Source: Cliona cf. orientalis
Taxonomy: Eukaryota > Porifera > Demospongiae > Clionaida > Clionaidae
Assembly (NCBI GenBank): GCA_963930775.1
Contig: OZ005698.1
Location: forward strand, 4,966,501-5,030,500
Direction of reading: 5' to 3'
Length of the DNA stretch: 64,000 nt
Under the pieces are notes generated by a model, which worked only from the letters and a program-made list of their open reading frames with translations, had not been told where the DNA came from and did no database searches. Positions 22,496 to 33,400 of this stretch are shown piece after piece (the first letter of the stretch is position 1; every line of letters begins with the position of its first letter). The position numbers were made by a program, and so were the translations under genes.

Positions 22496-25433
22496 ATGTC
22501 TCACGAATCTTTGGATCAGTTGATAGCAGACAAAGAAGAATCGGTAGATGATTCGTCGCAGGAACATTCTTGTAATAAACACGAATCTATTTGCGAAGAG
22601 CACGGTGAATTCCTACGATTTGATCAGGAGTTTGGAGATGCACCTCCCCCTGGACGAACATTGCTGTGTGGAGAAGAAAGAGTGTGGGCTCCATTGCTGT
22701 CAGTGATAGTGGCCTCCCTCCCTGCGCTTCTCTTTGGTTGCACCCTTGGCTTTCCCTCACCAGTATTACTGAATTTAATGGAACTGGATCGAGAAGAGAT
22801 CCGCTTTGGTACTGTCCTCTCTGATCTATTCAGTGTAAGTTGGTTGGTTCTAATGATAATTAATATAACACTATACACACCTTCCATACTTCAAGGAGAC
22901 AGCCTGAGAAATATCTCCCAAATTTAATGCCGAAAATTTCAGCTAATTTTTTTAGTAATACAGTATGCTGACAGCATATAATTTATTATTGTCATGTACT
23001 TTATTGATTGCAGGCAATGGGGCTGGTTGGTGGTATGATTGGTGGTCTACCAGCTGGCTGGGTTGCTGATAGGTGGGGGAGGAAGGTATCTGTTGCCATC
23101 AGTGGAATAGTGTTTGCTGCTGGTTATGCTGTCATGGCCTTCGCCAAAGTCCCCAACATTAATCCTCAGAGCTTCAAAGGACTATTAATGGTGGGAAGGC
23201 TCATAACTGGAGTGGCTAGTGGATGGACATTTGTCTCTACTCCAGTAAGTTATGCAGGATGAGTCTATCACATCACTGAACTCATGACCTCTCAGTCACA
23301 TGCTTCCCAACAATTCCATACATGTAGTTCTCTGAGGCCGGTCCCATAGTATCATAATAGATCTATTACATCCAATCCTCATGAGAGCAAATATCTGACT
23401 ATAGAGTGAATTATCGAATTTTGATCACATTTTAGGAAAATTGCTCTAATTTTTCCACTATTGGGATTTTTGTAAGCTTTAATTATTAATCACCTCAGTC
23501 AGGTAGAATTTCCAGGACATTTAAGCCAAAAAGCAAGTTCCATACGGGACATGGGACAAGGCCTCCAATTTTGGGACAGTTGGCACCTATGCACTTCAAA
23601 GTGAGGCACTACTATTATGATGAATCAGATATTTTTTTGTCGGACAAATTGAATACGAAACTTCAATCAATCAATCAACTGTGTCACTGGGAGGGTTGAC
23701 TACCTTGGCATCCCGCCACGATTGATCGCATCCTCGCCGATCCGTTCTGCGCATGTGCAGTTCCCATACTAATCCCGATGTAACCTTTTGCAGTGAGCAT
23801 GTCCACATGCACACAAATGTGGAACGAGGTGATAGCTCAAGGACCAACTGCGCATGTGTAAAATTTTGATATATAACCCATGCAGCTCCAGTGCGCAAAA
23901 CGCCCAATGCTACCCAGTGAATAGATAGCTGGGTGTGTCTCAAAAGTAAAATGTCCGGACAATTGATAGCCACGTCCGATGATTGGTAAATTACTCTAGC
24001 TATTATATCAACAGTAGGCTTTGATTAATAATAATTACTCTGAGAATAATAGGGTTGGGAATGTGTAGAACAATGGCAAAAATTTCTTTGTCATGGTGAC
24101 CTTTACACCTGCATTGTAACAAACCACTGTAGTAGCCTTACAAATAATAGGTCAGGAATGCCATTTGTTACCTTCTGCCACATGCAAGTTGAAGGAATAG
24201 TTGATAGAATAATGGGTATAACCAGAAGAATAAGAGTAATACGTCCATGTAAAGTTAGTGAGCTGCATCTTTCCTCTAGCTCGCATCCTAATGACACACT
24301 GCAGCTGTAGCCATAATGATAGTTTGTGATCATCCATTCAGGTATATTCTGCTGAGGTATCATCTCCAAAATTACGAGGAATACTCACTTCACTTGCAGA
24401 ACTTATATTGGCTGGTGGAATCTTGCTGGTGTATATACTCGGGTCTATTAAAGGATTTACCTACTTTGAAATTTCTCTTGTGCTGCTTGGCATTGCAATT
24501 TTGTTCATCGCAGTGGTACCCTGGATACCAGAAACTCCTAGGTGGCTAGTTTTCAAACGAAAGGATCGTTCCAAGGCTATGAAGGTACTCAAGTGTCTTA
24601 GGGGCTCAGACAGTGATCGTCTTTGTGATGAGTTGGAAGGAATTGAAGAAGCTGTTGAAACTTTAGGATCACTGTCCATCGTTCAGTTACTAAAGCAGTT
24701 CAAAAAGCAAAGTATACTGTTTCCATTCCTAATTGTTCTTGTGCTAATGATATTTCAAGAGCTGTGTGGTGGTGGTTCTACAGTGAACACTTATGCTGCT
24801 CCAGTCTTTAAAGAGGCTGGGGTGAAAAATCCACTTCTGATATCTTCATATGCCATTGGTGGGTCTCAATTGTTTGCAAGTATTATCTCAGTGTGTATTA
24901 TTGACTGTGTTGGACGTAAATTCTTACTGATTTTGAGTTGCTCTGGAATGTTGGTTGCCTCAGTAATGCTTGGAGTTCACTTCTACATTACTAGGCCATC
25001 ACTCTGCGAAGAAATGATGAACATAACATCTGAAGATTCAGAAATTATTGGTTGCAATAGTCAGTTTGCTCCACTGGCTATAGTCAGTCTCATCTTCTTC
25101 ATAATGTCATTTGCAGTTGGGGTTGGTCCAGTGCTGTGGGTACTGATGTCTGAATACCTTCCACTCCATGTGAGGGGATTTGCCAGTGGTGTAGTGATAG
25201 TGGCCAACTGGGCTGCGGCTGCAGCTGTGACTGGCCTCTACCTCAGCTATGCAAACCTTGTCAAGCCTTGGTTTGCCTGGTGGACATTCTCTATCATCAA
25301 TCTTGGTGGGTTAGTGTTTGTATTGCTGTTTGTAGTGGAGACCAAAGGAAAATCTCTGGAGAAGATTCAAGAAGCAATGGTGCAGCGATTTCACTTCTGT
25401 TATCAAAGAACAATGGCTGCAAATAGTAATTAG
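22496..25433 (+). CDS. SLC2A-like (GLUT) sugar transporter, copy 1, C-terminus cut by a transposon
   Basis: Three exons: 22496-22834, 23014-23244 and 24342-25433, giving 553 residues. It is a major-facilitator protein of the sugar-porter family: LLFGCTLGFPSPVLLNL in TM1, GWVADRWGRK after TM2, VGRLITGVASG, PETPRWL in the central loop, IDCVGRKFLL, GPVLWVLMSEYLP and VETKGKSLEKI at the end. The cytoplasmic N-terminus is long and acidic, with RTLL resembling the dileucine of intracellular class III GLUTs. In TM7 the usual QQLSGIN is replaced by QELCGGG, so substrate choice may differ from glucose. Compared with the copy at 42107-46970, the C-terminus stops early: the codon AAT is followed by TAG made by the left end of an inserted element at 25433. 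Intron 2 also has a copy-specific insertion (about 23400-24000). Confidence 0.93.
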
Positions 25434-26686
25434 GCCAAGCAAAATTGATTATTAGTTTCTCATCCTATGTTCAGGAATTTCCCCAGGCGGGAGGGTGGCT
25501 TTTTATTTTATGAACCCTTGACCATCTCCCCAGTAGCTGCACAGTGTAATGGTGCATGTGGTAAAAGGTCGTCAATAGAATGCGTACACATCGATCGATG
25601 CTGGCCCCAGAAATCATGGAGATGGCGTCTAAGATCGACTCTCAATCTTGATAGCGACAAGTTTCGATGCTTCAATCACAGAGACGAACTCGACAACACA
25701 GTATTCCTTCCGAAGTTCAGGTTGGTCACGCTGCTGCAGTCGCGCGCGGGCCAGCCCCTTGTGGCAGTGATGCGTGCTATATATAGCGCAAGGCTAGCTT
25801 TATTTATCCATGGCATTACGTAAGCCAAGAAAACACGTAAAGTTCAACCAACAGTACTTCTCAGAGAAAGTAGCGCTCAGCTTGTAATCTATTCGCTGGA
25901 TACACGCGTAAGATACTCTACATATTTACTGATTTTCAAGTCTCAGAAAGGCTCCAGCGAGGCCCTGAATTTTCTCATAATTACCTCATAGATTACACCA
26001 TAGGTTTCATCATAATTACACTATAATTACCTCATAACCACAGAAAAGTAAATTGCTACTGGGGAGATAATGAACAACTTAGAGACTACGTCCAGAGTCC
26101 CTCACGAATACGCCGCCATAAATTTGAACTAGGACACATCGACAAACTGCGCATGCTCCGTATACGAGTACAATATTGGGGCGCGCGGCTTGAGCCGGTT
26201 GACCTTCACCTGCCATGTGCTCGACTGAATAGGGAAATCCCCCAGCTCTGAAAGCGAGCTCGCTAGAGAAAGCGAACTGAGAGAAACGCCATAAGGATAT
26301 CATCGGATAGTCCACGATCTCTCCTATGCTAGGTTCGAATTCTGGGTCCCAACAACCTTTCATGCGCGCTAAACATTTTGAAACAGTTTCACAGCAATTA
26401 CATCATAAGTTTCATCATAGGTTTCATCATCATTTCATCACAATTTCATCATAATTTCATCATAGCGAGAGCCGAATTCTTTGTTTCTAATTGGGACTCT
26501 GGACGTAATTTTTTGTCATGAATATCATTAAATGTCATCATGAATTTCATTAAAAAATGGGCGAGTCTATGACGTAATGCCTTGTGCAGATAGTTTTAAT
26601 GATATTCATGAAATAAAATGTGGTCAGGCAGAGGAAAAACTAGAGGCGGGCGGGGATGAGAAACTAATATTCAATTTTATTTGGCC
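25433..26686. mobile_element. 1254-bp Harbinger-like insertion in the transporter's last codons
   Basis: The left terminus GGCCAAGCAAAATTGATTAT is the imperfect reverse complement of the right terminus ending AATTTTATTTGGCC. Homology extends about 32 bp, through TTAGTTTCTCATCC. The insertion is flanked by TTA (25430-25432 and 26687-26689). A TTA duplication with GGCC-type ends fits PIF/Harbinger. The interior holds part of a dispersed repeat (family R, about 25550-26480) and an inner inverted repeat (TACGTCCAGAGTCC near 26090, its complement near 26500). No transposase is visible. The uninterrupted site is preserved in the duplicate gene near 46931. Confidence 0.85.
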
Positions 26687-26847
26687 TTATGGTGATGAAT
26701 CAGATAACAGTAGCTAGTAATGTATGCGTACATTATTATTTATTATAGTACAAAATATAGTTCATTGTTGAATAATTATTATTTAAGATCATCCTCAACC
26801 CCGGGCATCCTGCAGTGTGTCTGTACTGTACACTGCTGGTGGTTATT

Positions 26848-26860
26848 GACGACCTTTACC
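26848..26860 (-). promoter_or_regulatory. GGTAAAGGTCGTC motif upstream of the CAP-ITIH_C gene
   Basis: GACGACCTTTACC on the plus strand is the exact reverse complement of GGTAAAGGTCGTC. It lies 120 bp before the start codon at 26981, inside a CpG-richer stretch than its surroundings. Confidence 0.45.
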
Positions 26861-26980
26861 TACCGGTTGAGCCGGGAGTGTGCTCAGCGCATTCTTGCTG
26901 CGCGCGCAGTATAATATTACTAGCAACAGCTACGCTTTTTTTTATTGCACTCCTCTGGAAGATCGGTAACAAGAGTAAAC

Positions 26981-29485
26981 ATGCTCAAGCATTTTCTGTT
27001 TATTTTATTGCTTGGGATCACTTCGACGGTTCGATCTGATCCGGTAATGTATGAACTCCCAGATGAAGAAAAGCAACAGTTGTTGGACGCACATAACGGC
27101 TATCGAAGCGACGCTGTACGTCGATTTGGTGCCTCCAACATGGGCGCTTTGGTAAATTTAAATGATTGTGATAGATCTATATCTTTCAACCGTGATATTT
27201 TGCAGGAGTGGAGCGAGACCTTAGCAACTATGGCAAGCTATCGTGCTATGCAATGCCACTTGGCTAACGAGGAAGATGGGTTAACCACCCAGGAGTACAC
27301 ATCTATAGGACAGAATTTGGCGAAAACGTTGATATTCAGTGGTACAAAAGTTGTGCATGGCTATATAAACTTCACTCAAATTGTAGGATACTGGTACTCG
27401 CAACATACCTACTACAGTGTTACCGACAATGCCTGCACAACCTCGTGTAATCAGTTTCTGCAGGTAATTGGTCTATTAGTAGCATGCGTGATGATAATAA
27501 ACAGTTATTCGTGGCATAGGTGGTATGGGCTGATACCTTTGCTGTTGGCTGTGGTACGAGCATATGTGATGATATTTACCCATATGCATTTTTCTTATGT
27601 TGCAACTATGGACCCACGTAAGGATTTATTAATTTTAATTAAGGGGACATTTCCAAACTGTTTACTTTTAGGTCTGCCTCCTTAGTGTCATGGCAAAAGT
27701 AGCAGATAATCAATCCTTAAAGATGGTGGTACTTGTAATTACTATTCAAAGTTCATGTTAAACATAGTGATACCGGTATGTCCCTGACCTACTTCTCCAT
27801 AGCGTCCTAATGTAAGGGACAAAGCAATTGAATTTGTCCATCCATTTTCGCACAAAATCGCCAGGCTTCAACATTTCTACAGGAGTGTCACAAATACTGG
27901 TTTTATTGGCCAAACCTATCGACTATACCTATTATAGGCCATGTGCTTTTTGCTCATGCGCGTGCATAAAATTTAATGGCCTAGCATAATAATTATAAAG
28001 GTTATAGCTAATTATGTCAGTAGACATCATGTCTGTGCAATTGATGCAGGATGCACTGCAGGCGCAGTGCACCAGGGCATATTATTTTTTATGCTCTAGA
28101 GAGTTTTACCGGTAGTTGAAAAAAGTTTGGAAGTGTCCCCAATAATAATGTATACTATACAGGCAAATTCTTGATATTATGTATGCCGGATCCTTCTTTT
28201 AGAGCAGACACATCATTGAGCACCCGGCCTTTTCAGCTTGGCGCTGCTTGCTCTGAGTGTCCTGTTGGTAAAACAAACTGTCAAAATAACCTCTGCAGTG
28301 GTAATAAATCTAATAGAGTATAATATATAATTTTTATTAGTTATATTCCTTAAAAATTAATTTCTGTTCTAGTTTTTGAAGATACTGCCATTGTTGGATC
28401 AGATCCCCATTTCAGCGTGCTTCTACCAAGTGGCTGCTTATTATGCTATACAATACAAGGACAGGCAAATTCATTCTTCAACCTTATCAATAACGAAAAT
28501 CTTGTGATGAATGCTCTTTTTGTACCCGATCCAAATCCTACATTCAAAATCAGAACTTGGCTTGGACAAATTGGTATAATAGTGAAGGGAGTTGAGAAGC
28601 ACATTCAATTAGTATTCACTGCATCAACTCGTGAAATTACATTGAACAAAAGGGTATCAATACCATTGAATTCAGTTGAGAAGTTGTCATTTAGGACCGG
28701 GAAACTTGTGATGATGGAATCCAAGCAGACACAACACCCCAGGATCTATATTGATTACGATGATGCTGGGCTTCACCTGTCTGTTGTATTCATCAATGAC
28801 CACCGTTTGGATCTAATCTGGCACAGCACAAACAAGATTACTGGCAAAAGTAGAGGATTAATTGGTATGAATTTAGAAGCCAATACATCAATTAACTCCT
28901 TGCAAAGACAATAGAACTGCAGAGTAAAACCATGATCAAATGCCTACTAGTATAGTGGAACCCCCCCCTCAATAAGTATACCCCTGAATTGAGGACACCT
29001 ATAATCATTACTGCCAGTTGTTCAAGCTTCACAAGGAAGTACACAAAACTACCCATGAATTGAGGTATCATAACCTCCTTTATAATAGGGACACTTAACG
29101 CTACCCCTAGGGTATCTGGAATAGAGGGGTTCCACTGTAGCTATGCAAGCTTACCTAGTTGATATAGTGCTCACCATGACACGGCATCTTATTGGATGCT
29201 GAATTGAACCCTCTTCTTCCCTTTACTCTTTCAGGACAATTTCTTGATAGTGATGTCAAGATCGATGAGAATGAAAAGTTGCTCATGATTCCTGGTCGGG
29301 ATCCAATACCAGTCATGAAAAGGCAGGCTTGGAAATTTGTTGAAAAAAATATGGAATCTCATGAGAGAGATGCAAATGCCCACATTAAATTTTGTTGGAC
29401 CACTGCTTATCCTAGCAACCAGGGACATGGTATTATCAAGGGTACTTTCCTTGATTATAAAGTACAGCACATTCTGGCAGTCTAA
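26981..29485 (+). CDS. Secreted CAP domain fused to an ITIH heavy-chain C-terminal domain
   Basis: Five exons join in phase: 26981-27463, 27520-27617, 28203-28300, 28373-28864 and 29235-29485, giving 473 residues. The start opens a signal peptide (MLKHFLFILLLGITSTVRS). A CAP (SCP/TAPS) domain follows: LLDAHNGYRSDAV, WSETLATMASYRAMQC, YTSIGQNLAKT, VVWADTFAVGCGTSIC and FFLCCNYGPT. A small cysteine-rich link comes next (GAACSECPVGKTNCQNNLC). The last 250 residues match ITIH_C, the C-terminal domain of inter-alpha-trypsin-inhibitor heavy chains: GSDPHFSVLLPSGCLLCYTI, RTWLGQIGIIV, SRGLIGQFLDSDVKI and GHGIIKGTFLDYKVQHIL. Normal heavy chains are VIT-vWA-ITIH_C; I know of no CAP-ITIH_C protein. Exon 2 is short and uses a TAG acceptor, but both its neighbours continue the reading frame exactly. 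Likely extracellular-matrix or defence protein (inference). Confidence 0.87.
27830..27990 (+). repeat. Element A, partial copy 3 (CAP-ITIH_C intron 2)
   Basis: GTCACAAATACTGGTTTTAT, CCTATCGAC and GTGCTTTTTGCTCATGCGC match the middle of element A at 17900-18000. The ends are missing or eroded. Confidence 0.6.
28952..29140. mobile_element. ~190-bp inverted-repeat element in the last CAP-ITIH_C intron
   Basis: ATAGTGGAACCCCCCCCTCA pairs with GAGGGGTTCCACTGTA. TA dinucleotides flank both ends, as in Tc1/mariner-type MITEs. A related single end is near 61045. Confidence 0.65.
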
Positions 29486-29733
29486 ATAGAGTGATTTTGC
29501 TTACATTGATTTTGTGTGCTTTTGCTGTGATTATTATGGTTTGATCATTCAAAGTAATTAAATTAATCTGAGCAGCTCCAGTCTTATTGTGAAGCGATGT
29601 ATCAATGATAATTTTTATTGTATCAAGCTTGCGAGTAGCTAGCTGTTGAGCATGCACTCTCTACAACCACTACAACAGGTAATAGCTTTGCTCCACACTT
29701 GGAGACTTCCTCTGCATTGAACCATGCATGTAG

Positions 29734-30065
29734 CAGGGGCGTAAGAAGATGTTTGTGGGTAGGGGGGCTGACCTTTATATGTCAGGTGGGTGAGCATAGC
29801 CCGCCCTACCTAGGGGGATCTGGGGCATGCTCCCGGGAAAATTTTGGATTTTTACATGCTCTGAGATCAACTCTGGTGCATTCTGAGCCAAAATTCAATT
29901 TTGATAGCTACTTAGCTACTCACAACTATGTTCTCCAGTGACTTAGCCATGCCCACTGGTGGTACTTACACTCCTATAAGGGGAGGGGTGTGGCTTTGCC
30001 ATTTTGTGTAGGGGGGCTACAGCCCCCCCCCCCCCCCCCCCAGCCCCCGTGCTTCTTATGCCAGT
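29734..30065. mobile_element. ~330-bp inverted-repeat element with a poly-C core
   Basis: AGGGGCGTAAGAAGATG pairs with GCTTCTTATGCCAGT. Poly-C/poly-G runs lie just inside the termini. The same family, with GGCGTA(A/G)GAA ends, recurs at 48792-49254 and 49945-50313. The rest of 29486-30378 is spacer with no gene I can see. Confidence 0.65.
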
Positions 30066-30378
30066 GTGTAGTGCTAGTCGTATCATGTACATGTAATGTA
30101 TTCCACATGCACACGAGCACCCCACCTGGCCACAGATGTAGAGTCTCCATTGCTCTTCACATTCTAGCATGTCTCCTCAACCCATTTCTGGACCTGGAAC
30201 ATTAATTATTCTCTGTTACTAGTGTTAGCCCCTGGGACACTTTTATGTTCTCACAGAGTTTTTTTTTTATTCCCGTGGGTATGTTGGCCACATATCCTAA
30301 ATAATTATATCCTAATAGATTATTTTTTCATTTGGCTCATTATCAGGAACTGGCGAATTCTAACTCCAATTATCCCTT

Positions 30379-30431
30379 GCGCATGCGCATGGGATAATAG
30401 GCGTTGAAGTGTGGTACATGGTAAAGGTCGT
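30379..30431. promoter_or_regulatory. ACOX3 upstream region: NRF1-like palindrome plus GGTAAAGGTCGT
   Basis: TGCGCATGCGCA at 30379-30390 is a perfect match to the palindromic NRF1 consensus. It sits between TATCCCTTGCG and GGGATAATA, the hairpin end typical of element A. GGTAAAGGTCGT follows at 30420-30431, 20 bp before the start codon at 30452. Either an old element end now serves as a promoter, or the motifs coincide by chance. Confidence 0.5.
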
Positions 30432-30451
30432 ATTTGCTTCGTGGAGCCGAG

Positions 30452-33400
30452 ATGAGCCTTGAAGAATACAGGAGAAAGGCTTCATTTGATATCGAGGCTT
30501 TGCGACAGATCATCGATGAAGAAGACGGCGTAGAACTAAAGCAGTATATCTGGGAGCTGTTGGATAAGGATCCCATATTTCATCAACCTAGGGACAACCT
30601 CACAATTGAGCAAGAGCAAGAGTTGACTTTCAGGAGAGTAAAACGCCTGGCAGAATATGACATCGAATATTTTGTTACCCCAGCAAAGCAAGCTGCTTTT
30701 CTGAGTGCACTCTCTGCTTTTGACTGCAGCCTACCAGTACTGCATGGAGTCAACAACATTGTGAGTATAATGCAGCTGGGGCTGGGAAGGGGTGGCTACA
30801 TGTATTATGGCTAAGTGTATTCTGACTGCACATCAATGTCTGGACTTGTTTTCCCCGGATATTCAAGCCTAGTCTCATGCGCCAGCCCCTCCTACGCAAA
30901 AAGGAGAAAGGGTCTGATCAAAAGGGTCACACTAAGGGGGCTTGTCCAAAGTCCTTGTAAAAAAATTAATGTCATTATGATGTTAGGGGGGAGGGGTCCT
31001 GATCCTGCTTTGTCAGCAGACTTTAGTGTGATTATGCATTCTTGTGATTGAACAAGTCTAGAATGCCTCCAGCATGCGGTGTCACTACGTAGCTAAAAGT
31101 GTAGATGTAGCTACAGGCAAGCAAGAAACTGTCAAAGAAGCACAGGTATGCAATGAATTCACGAAGACATAGCCAGCGCTGTAGAATACAAGTGAATACC
31201 AAATATGTAGGCTAAATTGAGCAGAATCGGAGTTTCAGTGTTGAATCTATGCTGAAATGCTATGATGTTAAGGGGGGGGGGGTAAAATGTTCATGTCATA
31301 ATGACGTTAAAAGGACTTTGGACAAGCTCCCTAATACGTCCGGCTGGAATGCAATAATTGGCAATTCTGATGTGCGTAAAATAGAAACTAACCGCCACTT
31401 CTGTACCGTGTGCAAAGGCTGAGCACTTGAGCGTATGCACATAAGTATGGACCATGCATAATTACTTTCAACTAATGTCATGTGATCCTGGTTCTGCAAC
31501 CTGATTGGGCTGCAATATACGTACCTCAAGGACAAGGAAGTGCAACCCTTTTGACCAGACCCTTTCTTGTGCGTGCATAAAGGGGGCTGGGCACGAGATT
31601 AATTCAAGTCATATCCAGTTGACTTCCTGTACCACACAATCATCATAGCCCCACCCTCCCCCTCCCCCCAAAATCAGTTTTAGTACATTAAATGATTCGT
31701 AAAGGGTGCAGGAGCCACATCATGTTTACAATATTTCTCCCTCTGGTGCGCACCTCATACAAGATTTCATCTTTCCTTGTGCTTCTACCATAATAATATT
31801 ATTATATCAGCATTATAATAGCACTCATTGAACTTTTAACTGCAAAATACTGATTTCAAGTGTAGGAGCAACCGTTTTATTAAACCGCTTGATTCCTGGA
31901 GCTTTGCATACCTCTACTGCAAAGTTATTAACAATTGTAACCTCATCCACCATCTCTACGTGATCCTTTTAAAGTCTAGCATACTATGCTCAAGGAGCAC
32001 TTGTGCTTGTTACATATTGCACACTCGAGTACATGCGTAACACATGTATGCTTCAAAGCAGAAGAGGTTGGACATGCGTCATCAAACGTCACCAGTAGTA
32101 TGTCACATGCACCAACATAAAATGTATATAAACATGAGTCACGCATTCCTGTATATTGTGAAGGATGCTATTGGGAAGAGCCTTGACAAACCAACCTTTC
32201 AATCCTGTTCAACCCCAGCCAAACCAGTGAGTACCAAGGCTTTTTATTGCTCATGGTGAATCAAAAGTCAGCACTTTAGGCTGATTAAGGCTTCGTTTGT
32301 CGTTCTCCCACTCTGGATTTGAAATCAGGTTTAGAAAGTCATTTTCGACTAAATTTGCAATTGAAACAAATGCACTACTACCGTATAGCTGGAAATTTTG
32401 GTAGGTTTTTAATTTGGTGAATTTGGTATAGATAGCGAGGGTTTCATCTAGCAACAAAATTTTGGAGTGAAAGTGCAATGAATGAGTGGGTGTATTTAGC
32501 ACGCCAAGTTCCTTGGGACCTATTTTAGGAGAATTTCTTTAATTCCTCCAGATCGTTTTGGATAATTATTTTTGATCAAAAATAAATGCTAGTAGTTTGA
32601 TTTCGTGACGTTTTGTGATAATTATTATGATGATTAAAATAATATTCTTAAGGGGGAAGCTTCCCCCCTGCCCCCCCCCCCCCCCCCCCCACCCCCACTG
32701 GATGAAATCCTGATAGCCAAATTAAAAACTTGCCAATTGCGCACACGTGCCTATGGCGGTAAGGATTCCAGTATCAATGGAGAGCCATTTCACCGAATTT
32801 AATGCTTGCCAAGATTACCCGCTATACAGTATGTTGCTAATTTATGTAGGAATGCTAATGATACGTGGCCAACCTCCTCTGGCTTCAAAGAAATGGTGAT
32901 TCTCTCAGTTCACTTTCTTTGGCGAGCTTGTACTCTGGGGAGATTCCCTATTCAGTCTAGTACATGCCAGTTTGAGGTCATATCTGGGTCAACCAGCTCA
33001 TGCCACGTACGCAGTTTATTGAGGTCGATAATGGGCAGTGTATGCTAGTGGCCATGGTATGATAATTTTCATGAGGGATGAGGGATGTAGCAAGTTTTTC
33101 ATTGTATCCTTAGTACAGTCCAACCTCAACTATTTGAACCCTTGATTATCTGAAGTCGAGATGCAAAGAAAATGCAGGATCAAATTAAAGTACACATTAT
33201 GACCATGTGACGGGCTTGCGCATGCACAGTAAACCTTCATCACATAGTTGCCATGTGAGAACCAGCTGCTGCGTTGCTATCAAATCTAGTTCTAACACTC
33301 AAAGACCCAAGGTACATCCAAGAGTTCTGTAAATCAAGGATGAGATTAAAATCATCAAAATGCTCGCATAATAATATAATACATTTTTGCATGCATGATT

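Noticed and set aside
26981..29485. CAP and ITIH_C parts as two separate genes
   Set aside because: All five exons join in phase, ITIH_C has no start codon or signal peptide of its own near 28373, and the spacer exon 28203-28300 is cysteine-rich like a CAP tail. Kept as one gene, though cDNA is needed.
29990..30060. Poly-C and poly-G runs as sequencing gaps or functional G-quadruplexes
   Set aside because: They recur at fixed positions just inside the ends of one MITE family, so they are a property of that element. Run lengths may still be inaccurate.
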